From: Brevundimonas sp. UBA4609
GTDB lineage: Bacteria; Pseudomonadota; Alphaproteobacteria; Caulobacterales; Caulobacteraceae
Reading direction: 5' to 3'
Assembly: GCA_002386585.1 (NCBI GenBank)
Contig: DGIZ01000097.1
Coordinates: forward strand, 12,619-24,753
DNA: 12,135 nt
Part shown: piece after piece, positions 1 to 7,162 of the stretch
Position numbering within the stretch: position 1 is the stretch's first letter
Layout of the letters: each line of letters starts with the position of its first letter
The notes under the pieces: model-generated
Databases searched by the model: none
Told to the model about the DNA's origin: nothing
What the model saw: only the letters and a program-made list of their open reading frames with translations
Program-made: the position numbers and the translations under genes

Positions 1-130
1 AGCGAGACGGATGAGGGGGACGCTTGCTGCGTCCTCAACGTCTGTCGTCCCGCCTGCGGATACAGCCCCCTCATCCGAGCGCCTCCGGCGCTCACCTTCT
101 CCCTCGAGGGGAGAAGGGACGTGATATTTC
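1..130. repeat. Intergenic palindromic repeats downstream of rnr
   Basis: This non-coding stretch lies past the rnr stop codon. It holds a 12-base perfect inverted repeat, cggatgaggggg at 8-19 and ccccctcatccg at 66-77. A separate hairpin follows, with arms ccttctccc (95-103) and gggagaagg (109-117) around a 5-base loop. Sequences of the type 'ccctcatccg ... ccttctccc ... gggagaagg' are familiar dispersed intergenic repeats in alphaproteobacteria. The 95-117 hairpin could help end rnr transcription, but no T-run follows it on the minus strand, so a terminator role is only a possibility. I see no convincing gene here. Confidence 0.6.
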
Positions 131-2446
131 TCACCGTCGCTTGCCCTTTCTGACGCCCTTCAGGCCGCCGGAAGGCTTGGCGCCGTTGCGGGGCTTGGGA
201 CCGCCTGGACGGCCCTTGCCGCGCTTGGGAGGGCCGTCTCCCCCGCGTCCGCGCATCCCGTAACGCGGGGCCGGGGCGTTGGGATCGCGCGGGTCCGGTT
301 CGGACAGCATTTCCAGCACCAGACCGCCGGTGACGGGGGTGGCCTCCATCAGCCGCACCTCGACGCGGCGGCCCAGCGGGAACCGCTTGCCGCTGCGCTC
401 GCCGACCAGGGCGTGGGCGCGGTCGTCGTGCGTGAAGTATTCGTCGCCCAGCGTCGAAACCGGCACCAGGCCGTCGGCGCCCGTCTCGTCCAGCCGGATG
501 AACAGGCCGAAGCGGGTGACGCCGGTGATCCGTCCGCTGAAGGTCGCGCCGACGTGCTCTTCAAGGAAGGCGGCGATGTAGCGGTCCATGGCGTCGCGCT
601 CGGCCGCCATCGAGCGGCGCTCGGTCTCGGTGACATGATCGGCGATGCCGCCCAGTTCGGCGATTTCGCGGTCGGTCAGGCCGTCTGATCCCAGCTTCAG
701 CCCCCGGATCAGCCCCCGGTGGACGATCAGGTCGGAATAGCGCCGGATCGGCGAGGTGAAGTGGGCGTAGCGGTCTAGGTGCAGACCGAAGTGGCCGACG
801 TTCTCAGGGGAGTAGAAGGCCTGCATCTGGGTGCGCAGGACGACTTCGTTGACGACCTCGGCGTGCGGGGTGTCACGGGTCTCTTCCAGCAGCTTGTTGA
901 AGCGCTTGGTGTTCGGCGCCTCGCCCTTGTTCCAGGGCTTGCCGATGGTGTGCAGGAAGTCGGCCAGGTTGAAGATCTTCTCCTGGCTGGGCGTGTCGTG
1001 AACGCGATAGATCAGCGGCGTGTGCGTCTTCTCCAGCGTCTCGGCGGCGCAGACGTTGGCCTGGATCATCATCTCTTCGATCAGGCGGTGGGCCTCCAGC
1101 GACTTGCGCGGCTCGATGCCGGCGATGCCGCCGTCGGGAGACATGATGATGCGGCGCTCGGGGCTTTCGATGGCTAGGGGGCTGCGGCGCTCGCGGCCCT
1201 TCAGCATGGTGCGGTAGGCGTTCCACAGCGGATAGAGGATCGCCTCCATGATCGGCCCGGTGGCGTCGTCCAGCAGGCCGTCGATGGCGGACTGCGCCTG
1301 TTCGTAGGACAGCTTGGTGTGGCTGCGCATCAGGCCGCGCGTGAACTTGTGCCCGGTCTTGCGGCCGTCCTTGTCGAAGACCATGCGCACGGCCATGCAG
1401 GCGCGGTTCTCGCCCTGCTTCAGGCTGCACAGGCCGTTGGACAGCACTTCCGGCAGCATCGGCTCGACCCGGTCGGGGAAGTAGGTCGAGTTGCCCTTGG
1501 CCCGCGCCTCGCGGTCCAGCGCCGTGTTCGGGCGCACATAGGCGGCGACGTCGGCGATGGCGACCCAGACGATCCAGCCGCCCGCATTGGCCGGGTCTTC
1601 GTCGCGCTCGGCATAGACGGCGTCGTCATGGTCGCGCGCGTCAGCCGGGTCGATGGTGATGAAGGGGACGTGGCGCAGGTCTTCGCGCCCCTTCAGCGTC
1701 GGGATGTCCTGTTCTTCGGCCTCGCGCTCCACGGCCTCGGAGAAGCCGGTCGGCACGCCGTGGGCGTGGATGGCGATGATGGAGGCCGCGCGCGGGTCGT
1801 CCTCGCGCCCGATGTTCTCGAGAATCTTGCCGCGTTTGGGCCCGTAGCGATGCTCGCCCTTCTCGACGGCGGCCAGCACCAGGTCGCCGTCGCGCAGGTC
1901 CGTCGCCTGGGCGGCGGGCACCAGCAGCACATCCTTGGAGCGCTTGTCGACCGGCTCGACCCGCGTCTCGCGCGCTGACTTGCGGATGACGCCCAGCACG
2001 CGGTTGGTTCCGGCGTCCAGCCGCTTGACCAGGCGCGCTTCCCAGCCGTTGACGCCCCGGCTGAACTTGACCAGCAGGCGGTCGCCCATGCCGGGCGCCG
2101 GGCCGCGCCCCTCGCGATCGGGCATCAGGACGGCGCGCGGCGCGTCCTCGCTGCTCTTGACCAGTTCGACATAGAGCTCGCCGTCGGCGTCGCGATCCAC
2201 GACATCGACCACGCCGACGGGGGGCAGGGCGCCGGCTTCGGAAAAGCCCTTGCGGCCGCGCTTGCCCAGGCGGCCCTCGGCCTCCAGCTCCTTCAGCATG
2301 TCACGCAGGGCGCGGCGCTCGGCGCCCTTCAGGCCGAAGGCGCGGGCGATGTCGGCCTTTTCGGCTTCTCCGGCCTCGCGCAGGAAGGCGATGAGGGATT
2401 CTTTGTCGGGCAGGCCCGCGACGGGGCGTTTCGGTGTCTTGACCAT
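131..2446 (-). CDS. rnr: Ribonuclease R (3'-5' exoribonuclease, RNB family)
   Basis: This 771-residue protein degrades structured RNA processively from the 3' end in the cytoplasm. RNase R acts in mRNA turnover, rRNA quality control and tmRNA-linked decay. Visible order: an N-terminal winged-helix-like region (about 12-65), cold-shock/OB regions (about 75-240), the RNB catalytic domain (about 258-590), an S1 RNA-binding domain (about 640-715) and a Lys/Arg/Gly-rich tail ending in KGKRR. The catalytic motif TIDPADARDHDDAVY gives metal-binding Asp266, 272, 274 and 275, and D274 lines up with the residue mutated in the classic inactive E. coli enzyme (D280). The motif HFTSPIRRYSDL near the end of RNB is also intact. 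Length matches RNase R rather than RNase II (about 640). The start is ATG at 2446, with a GAAAGGG Shine-Dalgarno-like sequence 4 bases upstream that lies inside a hairpin (2451-2480). The gene is divergent from the transsulfuration operon. Confidence 0.96.
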   Translation of the reverse strand: MVKTPKRPVAGLPDKESLIAFLREAGEAEKADIARAFGLKGAERRALRDMLKELEAEGRLGKRGRKGFSEAGALPPVGVVDVVDRDADGELYVELVKSSEDAPRAVLMPDREGRGPAPGMGDRLLVKFSRGVNGWEARLVKRLDAGTNRVLGVIRKSARETRVEPVDKRSKDVLLVPAAQATDLRDGDLVLAAVEKGEHRYGPKRGKILENIGREDDPRAASIIAIHAHGVPTGFSEAVEREAEEQDIPTLKGREDLRHVPFITIDPADARDHDDAVYAERDEDPANAGGWIVWVAIADVAAYVRPNTALDREARAKGNSTYFPDRVEPMLPEVLSNGLCSLKQGENRACMAVRMVFDKDGRKTGHKFTRGLMRSHTKLSYEQAQSAIDGLLDDATGPIMEAILYPLWNAYRTMLKGRERRSPLAIESPERRIIMSPDGGIAGIEPRKSLEAHRLIEEMMIQANVCAAETLEKTHTPLIYRVHDTPSQEKIFNLADFLHTIGKPWNKGEAPNTKRFNKLLEETRDTPHAEVVNEVVLRTQMQAFYSPENVGHFGLHLDRYAHFTSPIRRYSDLIVHRGLIRGLKLGSDGLTDREIAELGGIADHVTETERRSMAAERDAMDRYIAAFLEEHVGATFSGRITGVTRFGLFIRLDETGADGLVPVSTLGDEYFTHDDRAHALVGERSGKRFPLGRRVEVRLMEATPVTGGLVLEMLSEPDPRDPNAPAPRYGMRGRGGDGPPKRGKGRPGGPKPRNGAKPSGGLKGVRKGKRR

Positions 2447-2450
2447 TGCG

Positions 2451-2480
2451 CCCTTTCTAACGCGCTTCGCGGCGAAAGGG
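2451..2480 (-). promoter_or_regulatory. Hairpin covering the rnr ribosome-binding site
   Basis: Nested inverted repeats sit directly upstream of the rnr start. The outer arms are ccctttc (2451-2457) and gaaaggg (2474-2480), and the inner arms are cgcg (2461-2464) and cgcg (2468-2471) around ctt. Read as minus-strand RNA this forms a 7-bp stem, a small internal loop and a 4-bp stem. The 3' arm, GAAAGGG, is also the only Shine-Dalgarno-like sequence before the rnr ATG (4-base spacer), so folding would hide it. A role in translational or temperature control, or as an operator in DNA form, is inference. Confidence 0.5.
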
Positions 2481-2556
2481 TGAAAACTTGCATGAGTTGA
2501 CCGCGACGGTGCGGACGCCCAGCTTCATTCGAAACCGTGCAACGGAGCCTGCCTTC

Positions 2557-3960
2557 ATGTCGATGACCGACGCCCCTGTTCTCAGCCGTCCGGCGAAGAG
2601 CCTGCTGGACCTGATCGGCAAGACGCCGATGGTCGAGGTGACGCGGATCGACACCGGCCCCTGCCGCCTGTTCCTGAAACTGGAGAGCCAGAATCCGGGC
2701 GGCTCCATCAAGGACCGCATCGCCCTGTCGATGATCGAGGCGGCCGAGAAGGCGGGCTGGCTGAAACCGGGCGGCACCATCGTCGAGGCGACGGCGGGCA
2801 ACACCGGTCTGGCCCTGACTCTGGTCGGCAAGCAGAAGGGCTACAACGTCCTGCTGGTCATCCCCGACAAGATGTCGAAGGAGAAGATCCAGCACCTGCG
2901 CGCCATGGGCGCCGATGTGCGCCTGACCCGCTCGGACGTGCCGCACGGCCACCCCGAATACTACACCGACATGGCCGAGCGCCTGGCCCAGCAGATTCCG
3001 GGCGGCTATTTCGTCAACCAGTTCGCCAACGACGCCAACTCCGAGGCCCACTTCAAGACGACCGGCCCGGAAATCTTCGAGCAGATGGACGGCGACATCG
3101 ACGCCTTCGTCGCCGGCATCGGCTCGGGCGGGACGATCACGGGCAATGCGCAATACTTCAAGTCGCAGGGCTCCAAGGCCAAGATCATCCTGGCGGACCC
3201 GGTCGGCTCGGCGCTGGCGGGCCTGATCAATGAGGGCGTGGCCGGACCGGACGGCAGCTATACTGTCGAAGGCATCGGCCAGAACTTCATGCCCGAGACG
3301 ACCGATCCCGACCTGATCGACGTCGCCTATTCCATCCCCGACGCCGAGGCGATCGCCACGGTACGCGAGCTGCTGCTGAAGGAAGGCATTCTGGCGGGGT
3401 CGTCCTCCGGCACCCTGATCGCCACGGCCCTGCGCTGGTGCCGCGAACAGACCGAGCCGAAGCGGGTCGTGACCTTCGTCTGCGACACCGGCGCCAAGTA
3501 CCTGTCCAAGGTCTACAACGACGCCTGGCTGGCCGATCAGGGCCTGGCCGAGCGCGAACTGCACGGCGACCTGTCGGACTTGATCAACCGCAAATACGCC
3601 GCCGGCGACGTGGTGGTGATCGGGCCGGAAGATACGCTGGACACGGCGTTCAAGCGGATGCGCGGCGACGGCCTGTCGCAGCTGCCGGTCATCCAGGACG
3701 GCCGCCTGGTCGGCATTCTGGACGAGAGCGACATCGTCCACATCATGAACACTGACGACATCACCCGTCAGGAGCGCTTCGCCAAGCCGGTCGCCTCGGC
3801 CATGACGCGCGATCTGGACACGCTTCAGGTGACGGAATCGCTGGACGCCCTGATCCCGGTCTTCGACCGCGACCGCGTCGCCATCGTGCTGGACGGCGAG
3901 ACCTTCGTCGGCCTGATCACCCGCACCGACCTCATCAACCACCTCAGCCTGAACCGGTAA
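2557..3960 (+). CDS. Cystathionine beta-synthase with C-terminal CBS domain pair
   Basis: This is a fold-type II PLP enzyme of 467 residues, predicted to join homocysteine and serine into cystathionine, the first step of reverse transsulfuration. The PLP lysine is K52 in NPGGSIKDR. The substrate loop is EATAGNTGLALT, and the phosphate-binding glycines are in GIGSGGTITG. After the catalytic domain (about 15-325) come two CBS motifs (about 345-465): one around SQLPVIQDGRLVGILDESDI and one ending FVGLITRTDLINHL. In this family such modules bind adenosyl ligands and modulate activity. No N-terminal heme-binding region is present, unlike the human enzyme. I chose ATG 2557 because GGAG (2544-2547) lies 9 bases upstream; an in-frame TTG at 2488 lacks support. 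The stop is 4 bases before the next gene, so the two are surely one operon. The alternative is O-acetylserine-dependent cysteine synthase activity, but the CBS pair and the partner gene favour cystathionine formation. Confidence 0.9.
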   Translation: MSMTDAPVLSRPAKSLLDLIGKTPMVEVTRIDTGPCRLFLKLESQNPGGSIKDRIALSMIEAAEKAGWLKPGGTIVEATAGNTGLALTLVGKQKGYNVLLVIPDKMSKEKIQHLRAMGADVRLTRSDVPHGHPEYYTDMAERLAQQIPGGYFVNQFANDANSEAHFKTTGPEIFEQMDGDIDAFVAGIGSGGTITGNAQYFKSQGSKAKIILADPVGSALAGLINEGVAGPDGSYTVEGIGQNFMPETTDPDLIDVAYSIPDAEAIATVRELLLKEGILAGSSSGTLIATALRWCREQTEPKRVVTFVCDTGAKYLSKVYNDAWLADQGLAERELHGDLSDLINRKYAAGDVVVIGPEDTLDTAFKRMRGDGLSQLPVIQDGRLVGILDESDIVHIMNTDDITRQERFAKPVASAMTRDLDTLQVTESLDALIPVFDRDRVAIVLDGETFVGLITRTDLINHLSLNR

Positions 3961-3964
3961 GAGC

Positions 3965-5128
3965 ATGGCAGACCTGAAGAACAGCCAGGGCTTCTCGACC
4001 CGCGCCATCCATGCGGGCCAGCAGCCGGACCCGACGACGGGCGCGGTGATGACGCCGATCTACGCCACCTCGACCTACGCCCAGGAAAGCCCCGGCGTGA
4101 ACAAGGGCTATGAATACGCCCGCGGCAAGAACCCGACGCGCGAGGCGTTCGAGGCCTGCATCGCTGATCTGGAAGGCGGGGTTCAGGCCTTCGGCTTCGG
4201 CTCGGGCATGGCGGCGACCTCTACGGCGCTGGAACTGCTGGACGCCGGGTCGCACATCATCACCGGCGACGACCTCTATGGCGGATCGTGGCGGCTGTTC
4301 GAGCGGGTGCGCCGTCGCTCGATGGGGCTGGACTTCAGCTACATCGACCTGACCGACCTGGCGGCGGTCGAGGCGGCCATCACCGAAAAGACGCGGATGC
4401 TTTGGGTCGAGACCCCGACCAATCCGCTGATGAAGCTGGCCGACATCGAGGCCCTGTCGAAGATCGCCAGGGCGCACAAGCTGATCCTGGTGGTCGACAA
4501 CACCTTCGCTACGCCGTGGAGCCAGCAGCCGCTGGCCCTGGGCGCCGACGTGGTCATGCACTCGGCGACCAAATATCTGAACGGCCACTCCGACATCGTC
4601 GGCGGGGTTCTGGTCGCCAAGGACGCCGAGACGGCGGCCCAGCTGAAGTTCCTGCAGAACTCCATCGGCGGCGTCATGGGGCCGTTCGACGCCTTCCTGG
4701 CCAATCGGGGTCTGAAGACGTTGGGCTTGCGCATGAAGGCGCACAACCAGAACGCACTGGCCGTGGCGCGTTGGCTGGAAGATCGAAAGGGCGTCGCCAA
4801 GGTGCTCTATCCGGGTCTGGTCAGCCACCCGCAGCACGAACTGGCCGCGCGTCAGATGAACGGCCGCTTCGGCGGCATGGTCACCCTGCTGATCGACGGC
4901 GATCTGGAGCGCACGAAACGGGTGCTGGAGCGGGTGCAGGTCTTCACCCTGGCGGAATCGCTGGGCGGCGTGGAAAGCTTGGTCAATCACCCGGCCATCA
5001 TGACCCACGCCAGCGTGCCGAAAGAGGTGCGCGAGGCGGGCGGCGTCACCGACAACCTGATCCGCCTGTCGGTCGGGGTCGAGGACATCGACGACCTGAT
5101 CGCCGACCTGGATCAGGCCATCGGCTGA
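3965..5128 (+). CDS. Cystathionine gamma-lyase / gamma-synthase family PLP enzyme
   Basis: This 387-residue protein belongs to the Cys/Met-metabolism PLP family (fold type I), at the family's usual length. Visible motifs are YEYARGKNPTR (cofactor and subunit contact), FGSGMAATS (phosphate binding), WVETPTNPLMKLADI, VVDNTFATP (PLP-ring Asp), and SATKYLNGHSDIVGG with the Schiff-base lysine at K203. ESLGGVESLVNHPAIMTHAS and RLSVGVEDIDDLIADL end the protein. Family members split or form cystathionine and are hard to tell apart by sequence. The gene starts 4 bases after the cystathionine beta-synthase stop, which favours cystathionine gamma-lyase: cystathionine to cysteine, 2-oxobutyrate and ammonia. 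Gamma-synthase (metB) or O-acetylhomoserine sulfhydrylase activity cannot be excluded. ATG 3965 is chosen for the family-typical N-terminus (FSTRAIHAGQQPDP). Confidence 0.9.
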   Translation: MADLKNSQGFSTRAIHAGQQPDPTTGAVMTPIYATSTYAQESPGVNKGYEYARGKNPTREAFEACIADLEGGVQAFGFGSGMAATSTALELLDAGSHIITGDDLYGGSWRLFERVRRRSMGLDFSYIDLTDLAAVEAAITEKTRMLWVETPTNPLMKLADIEALSKIARAHKLILVVDNTFATPWSQQPLALGADVVMHSATKYLNGHSDIVGGVLVAKDAETAAQLKFLQNSIGGVMGPFDAFLANRGLKTLGLRMKAHNQNALAVARWLEDRKGVAKVLYPGLVSHPQHELAARQMNGRFGGMVTLLIDGDLERTKRVLERVQVFTLAESLGGVESLVNHPAIMTHASVPKEVREAGGVTDNLIRLSVGVEDIDDLIADLDQAIG

Positions 5129-5144
5129 CGCCGATTGACGCGCG

Positions 5145-5161
5145 GGGGGTTCAAATCCCCG
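5145..5161 (+). other. tRNA T-arm-like sequence (possible tRNA fragment)
   Basis: The gap between the transsulfuration operon and the channel gene contains GGTTCAAATCC (5148-5158), which fits the conserved T-loop (B-box) pattern of tRNAs. A 4-bp stem, gggg/cccc, encloses the seven-base loop TTCAAAT. No matching D-arm, anticodon arm or 5' acceptor strand is present: the sequence upstream is coding. This is therefore not a functional tRNA. It could be a relic of a tRNA 3' end or coincidence. Confidence 0.3.
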
Positions 5162-5184
5162 GCCGTCCTGCCTAGGCTGGGCCC

Positions 5185-6429
5185 ATGTTTGATTTCATCG
5201 CCATGCGTGATCGCCTGGCGGAGTTCCCGACAGCGGAGATGCTGATCGGGCTCTGTCTCCTCGTCCTTCTTGCCTTCGTCGCGGACTTTGTGGTCCGCCG
5301 CATCCTGACCCGGCTGATCCTGCGCATCGTCGGGCGCGCGGTGCATGATCTCGACGCCCTGTTGCAGCCGGTGGTGCGCAGCTTCACGCGCGTCGTCCCG
5401 GCCATCATCATCCATCAGGGCATAGGCGGAGTGCCGCACCTGTCGACGGGCGCCGTCACCCTGATCCAGAACGTGGCCGGGGCCTTCATGATCGTGGCCG
5501 TGGCTATCGGCGTCGGCGCGGGCCTGGACATGGCCAACGCCCTCTACGCCCGCTCGCCGCGCGCCCACCGCCGCAGCATCAAGGGCTATCTGCAGGTTCT
5601 GAAGATCGTCATCTACGCCATCGCCACCATCCTGGTGATCGCGGCCCTGATCGACCGTTCGCCGCTGCTGCTTCTGTCGGGGCTGGGCGCGCTGGCCGCG
5701 GTGCTGATGCTGGTGTTCAAGGACACGATCCTGTCGCTGGTGGCGTCGGTTCAGCTGAACTCCAACGACATGCTGCGCGTCGGCGACTGGATCGAGATGC
5801 CCCAGTTGAACGCCGACGGCGACGTCATCGACATCGCCCTGCATACGGTGAAGGTGCAGAACTGGGACAAGACCATCACCACCATCCCCACCTGGCGGAT
5901 GATCAACGAGTCCTACAAGAACTGGCGCGGGATGCAGGAAAGCGGCGGGCGCCGCATCAAGCGGGCCCTGCTGATCGACCAGACCAGCGCGCGCTTCCTG
6001 ACCGAGGCCGAACGCGACCGGATGCGGCGCTTCCTCCTGATCGACGACTATCTGGCCGACAAGGCAGCCGAGATGGCCGACTGGAACGCCAAGCTGGTCG
6101 AGGCCGGGCGCGATCCGGTCAATATGCGGCGCTCGACCAACATCGGCGCTTTCCGCGCCTATGTGCAGAACTATCTCGAGAACCATCCGCGCATCCGTCA
6201 GGACATGACCCTGCTGGTGCGTCAGTTGCAGCCGACGGAGACGGGACTGCCGCTGGAGATCTACGCCTTCACCGCTACGGTGGCCTGGGCGGAGTATGAG
6301 GCGATCCAGGGCGATATCTTCGACCACCTGCTGGCGATCCTGCCCGAGTTCGGCCTGCGTCTGTTCCAGTCGCCCAGCGGGGCGGACTTCGGCCAGTTGC
6401 GTTCGCCGCCGGTCATGGAGCGGGCATAG
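5185..6429 (+). CDS. MscS-family mechanosensitive channel (YbdG-like)
   Basis: This 414-residue inner-membrane protein is predicted to open under membrane tension or osmotic downshock. Hydrophobic segments lie near residues 19-38, 66-82 and 93-118 and in the 136-190 region, followed by the MscS core. That core includes the glycine/alanine-rich pore helix (LLSGLGALAAVLMLVFKD) and the beta-domain signature (NSNDMLRVGDWIEM, then TVKVQNWDKTITTIPTW). The VQNWD...TIPTW wording and overall length match E. coli YbdG (about 415 residues) better than small MscS (286). A soluble cytoplasmic domain of about 170 residues follows. The start is ATG 5185, and I see only a weak purine-rich site upstream (ggctggg). 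The gene is 56 bases from the PLP gene and converges on the cold-shock gene, with a shared hairpin between the stops. Confidence 0.92.
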   Translation: MFDFIAMRDRLAEFPTAEMLIGLCLLVLLAFVADFVVRRILTRLILRIVGRAVHDLDALLQPVVRSFTRVVPAIIIHQGIGGVPHLSTGAVTLIQNVAGAFMIVAVAIGVGAGLDMANALYARSPRAHRRSIKGYLQVLKIVIYAIATILVIAALIDRSPLLLLSGLGALAAVLMLVFKDTILSLVASVQLNSNDMLRVGDWIEMPQLNADGDVIDIALHTVKVQNWDKTITTIPTWRMINESYKNWRGMQESGGRRIKRALLIDQTSARFLTEAERDRMRRFLLIDDYLADKAAEMADWNAKLVEAGRDPVNMRRSTNIGAFRAYVQNYLENHPRIRQDMTLLVRQLQPTETGLPLEIYAFTATVAWAEYEAIQGDIFDHLLAILPEFGLRLFQSPSGADFGQLRSPPVMERA

Positions 6430-6459
6430 AAAAAGCGCGCAGGGTCGCCCCTGCGCGCT
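6430..6459 (-). terminator. Rho-independent terminator of the cold-shock gene, between convergent genes
   Basis: The arms agcgcgcaggg (6434-6444) and ccctgcgcgct (6449-6459) form a perfect 11-bp stem with a 4-base loop. On the minus strand the stem is followed by TTTTT (the complement of the A-run at 6430-6434, partly inside the stem). This makes it a standard intrinsic terminator for the cold-shock gene, whose stop lies about 55 bases upstream. Read on the plus strand the stem falls 4 bases after the channel-gene stop, but the T-run there is weak (ctgtcctt), so it would work less well in that direction. Confidence 0.8.
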
Positions 6460-6513
6460 CTGTCCTTATCCTGGCCGCCCGTCATCGCTGACAGGGGCGG
6501 CGAGGGGGCTGGA

Positions 6514-6726
6514 TCAGCCTTCGGTCTTCAGTTGACCGGCCGATTCCTTGCCCGAGCGACGGTCGCGCTCGATTTCGTAGGAAACCTTTTGGTTCTCATC
6601 CAGGCCGCGCAGGCCAGCCGCTTCCACGGCCGAGATGTGGACGAAGACGTCCTTGCCGCCGTCATCCGGCTGGATGAAGCCGTAGCCCTTGGTGGAGTTG
6701 AACCATTTCACAGTGCCGGTAGCCAT
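6514..6726 (-). CDS. Cold-shock domain protein (CspA family)
   Basis: This 70-residue single-domain nucleic-acid chaperone binds single-stranded RNA/DNA and melts RNA structure, aiding transcription and translation in the cold or at growth transitions. The start [20 protein letters not shown] is the family hallmark. The RNP1 motif KGYGFI is at 13-18 and RNP2 VFVHI at 27-31, and length is exactly that of the CspA family. The ATG at 6726 has a strong GGAGGT Shine-Dalgarno (6734-6739) 7 bases upstream. A long non-coding leader region (about 175 bases to the next gene) and a strong downstream terminator suggest a highly expressed single-gene unit. Which csp paralogue it is, and whether it is truly cold-induced, cannot be told from the sequence. 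Confidence 0.96.
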   Translation of the reverse strand: MATGTVKWFNSTKGYGFIQPDDGGKDVFVHISAVEAAGLRGLDENQKVSYEIERDRRSGKESAGQLKTEG

Positions 6727-6901
6727 TTTCAGGACCTCCGCTAGAAGTTGGCCTCAGAGAACGTCCCTGAAGACCTGTCGGGTCTGTATGGATCGGCTTA
6801 GACCTCGGTGCGCGGGGCAGAAGGCAGAGCGTTACGCAGAGAGATCGACCATCACAGGGTGAACGGTCCCGGCGGCTAAAGCAAGGCGTACGAAAAGATC
6901 G
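6727..6901 (-). promoter_or_regulatory. Leader and promoter region of the cold-shock gene
   Basis: These 175 bases separate the cold-shock gene from the next upstream gene (stop at 6902) and hold no convincing ORF. They contain the GGAGGT ribosome-binding site (6734-6739). Csp genes often carry long 5' leaders that refold with temperature, and this region is large enough for one. I cannot place the promoter: no clear -35/-10 pair stands out, and no cold-box sequence is recognisable. Confidence 0.4.
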
Positions 6902-7108
6902 TCAGCTTTCAACGGCCTGCGTCGGCGCGGACCAGTTTTCCTGGCACAGTTTGCGCAGGGCGTTGGTGATGGTGGAGCCGTACAGGGCGTCCTGAATGCG
7001 GTCATAGCCTTCGCTCTTCAGGGCCTGCTTGACCTCTCCCACCGTGCGGCAGGCGCCGCTTTCAGCCAGCTGGTACGCACGTTCGAGGGTCGTCGGGCGG
7101 AATGTCAT
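6902..7108 (-). CDS. Small conserved-looking hypothetical protein
   Basis: This 68-residue protein of unknown function starts MTFRPTTLERAYQLAESG. It appears soluble, with no signal peptide or membrane segment. Composition and the regular pattern of hydrophobics (LERAYQLAESG, VGEVKQALKSEGY, ITNALRKLCQENW) suggest a small helical domain, with a segment from 21 to 60 resembling a helix-turn-helix-like or RNA-binding bundle. I recall similar short proteins beginning MTF(K/R)PTTLERA in other alphaproteobacteria, but cannot verify this here. Codon use matches the GC-rich neighbours, which supports a real gene. It lies 54 bases downstream of the porin gene, with an inverted repeat between them. Confidence 0.7.
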   Translation of the reverse strand: MTFRPTTLERAYQLAESGACRTVGEVKQALKSEGYDRIQDALYGSTITNALRKLCQENWSAPTQAVES

Positions 7109-7115
7109 GCGCCAA

Positions 7116-7147
7116 GCTTAGGCCCATTGGTCGGAAAAGGCCAAAGC
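7116..7147. repeat. Inverted repeat between the porin gene and the small gene
   Basis: The arms gcttaggcc (7116-7124) and ggccaaagc (7139-7147) pair over 8 of 9 positions around a 14-base loop. It sits just after the porin stop codon on the minus strand and just before the start of the 68-residue gene. It could be a terminator for the porin unit or a regulatory site for the small gene. No T-run follows the stem on the minus strand, so termination would be inefficient. Confidence 0.35.
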
Positions 7148-7162
7148 CTCTGTCCGCCTCGA

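Noticed and set aside
2497..2529. Promoter for the transsulfuration operon (TTGACC at 2497-2502)
   Set aside because: The -35-like hexamer is good, but no -10 element occurs at an acceptable spacing (cagctt at 17-18 bases), so I do not call it.
2329..4008. Long open frame (559 codons) on the minus strand across the cystathionine beta-synthase gene
   Set aside because: It is antisense to a gene with clear catalytic motifs, is rich in His/Arg/Gln/Asp as expected from GC-rich shadows, and matches no family I know.
5098..5176. Complete tRNA gene at the T-arm-like sequence
   Set aside because: No anticodon arm, D-arm or pairing 5' acceptor strand exists upstream; that sequence is the end of the PLP-enzyme gene.
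5113..6327. Minus-strand open frame (404 codons) over the channel gene, and similar frames at 3944-5008, 1319-1978 and 11153-12046
   Set aside because: All are opposite-strand shadows of well-supported genes and show no domain or plausible start context.
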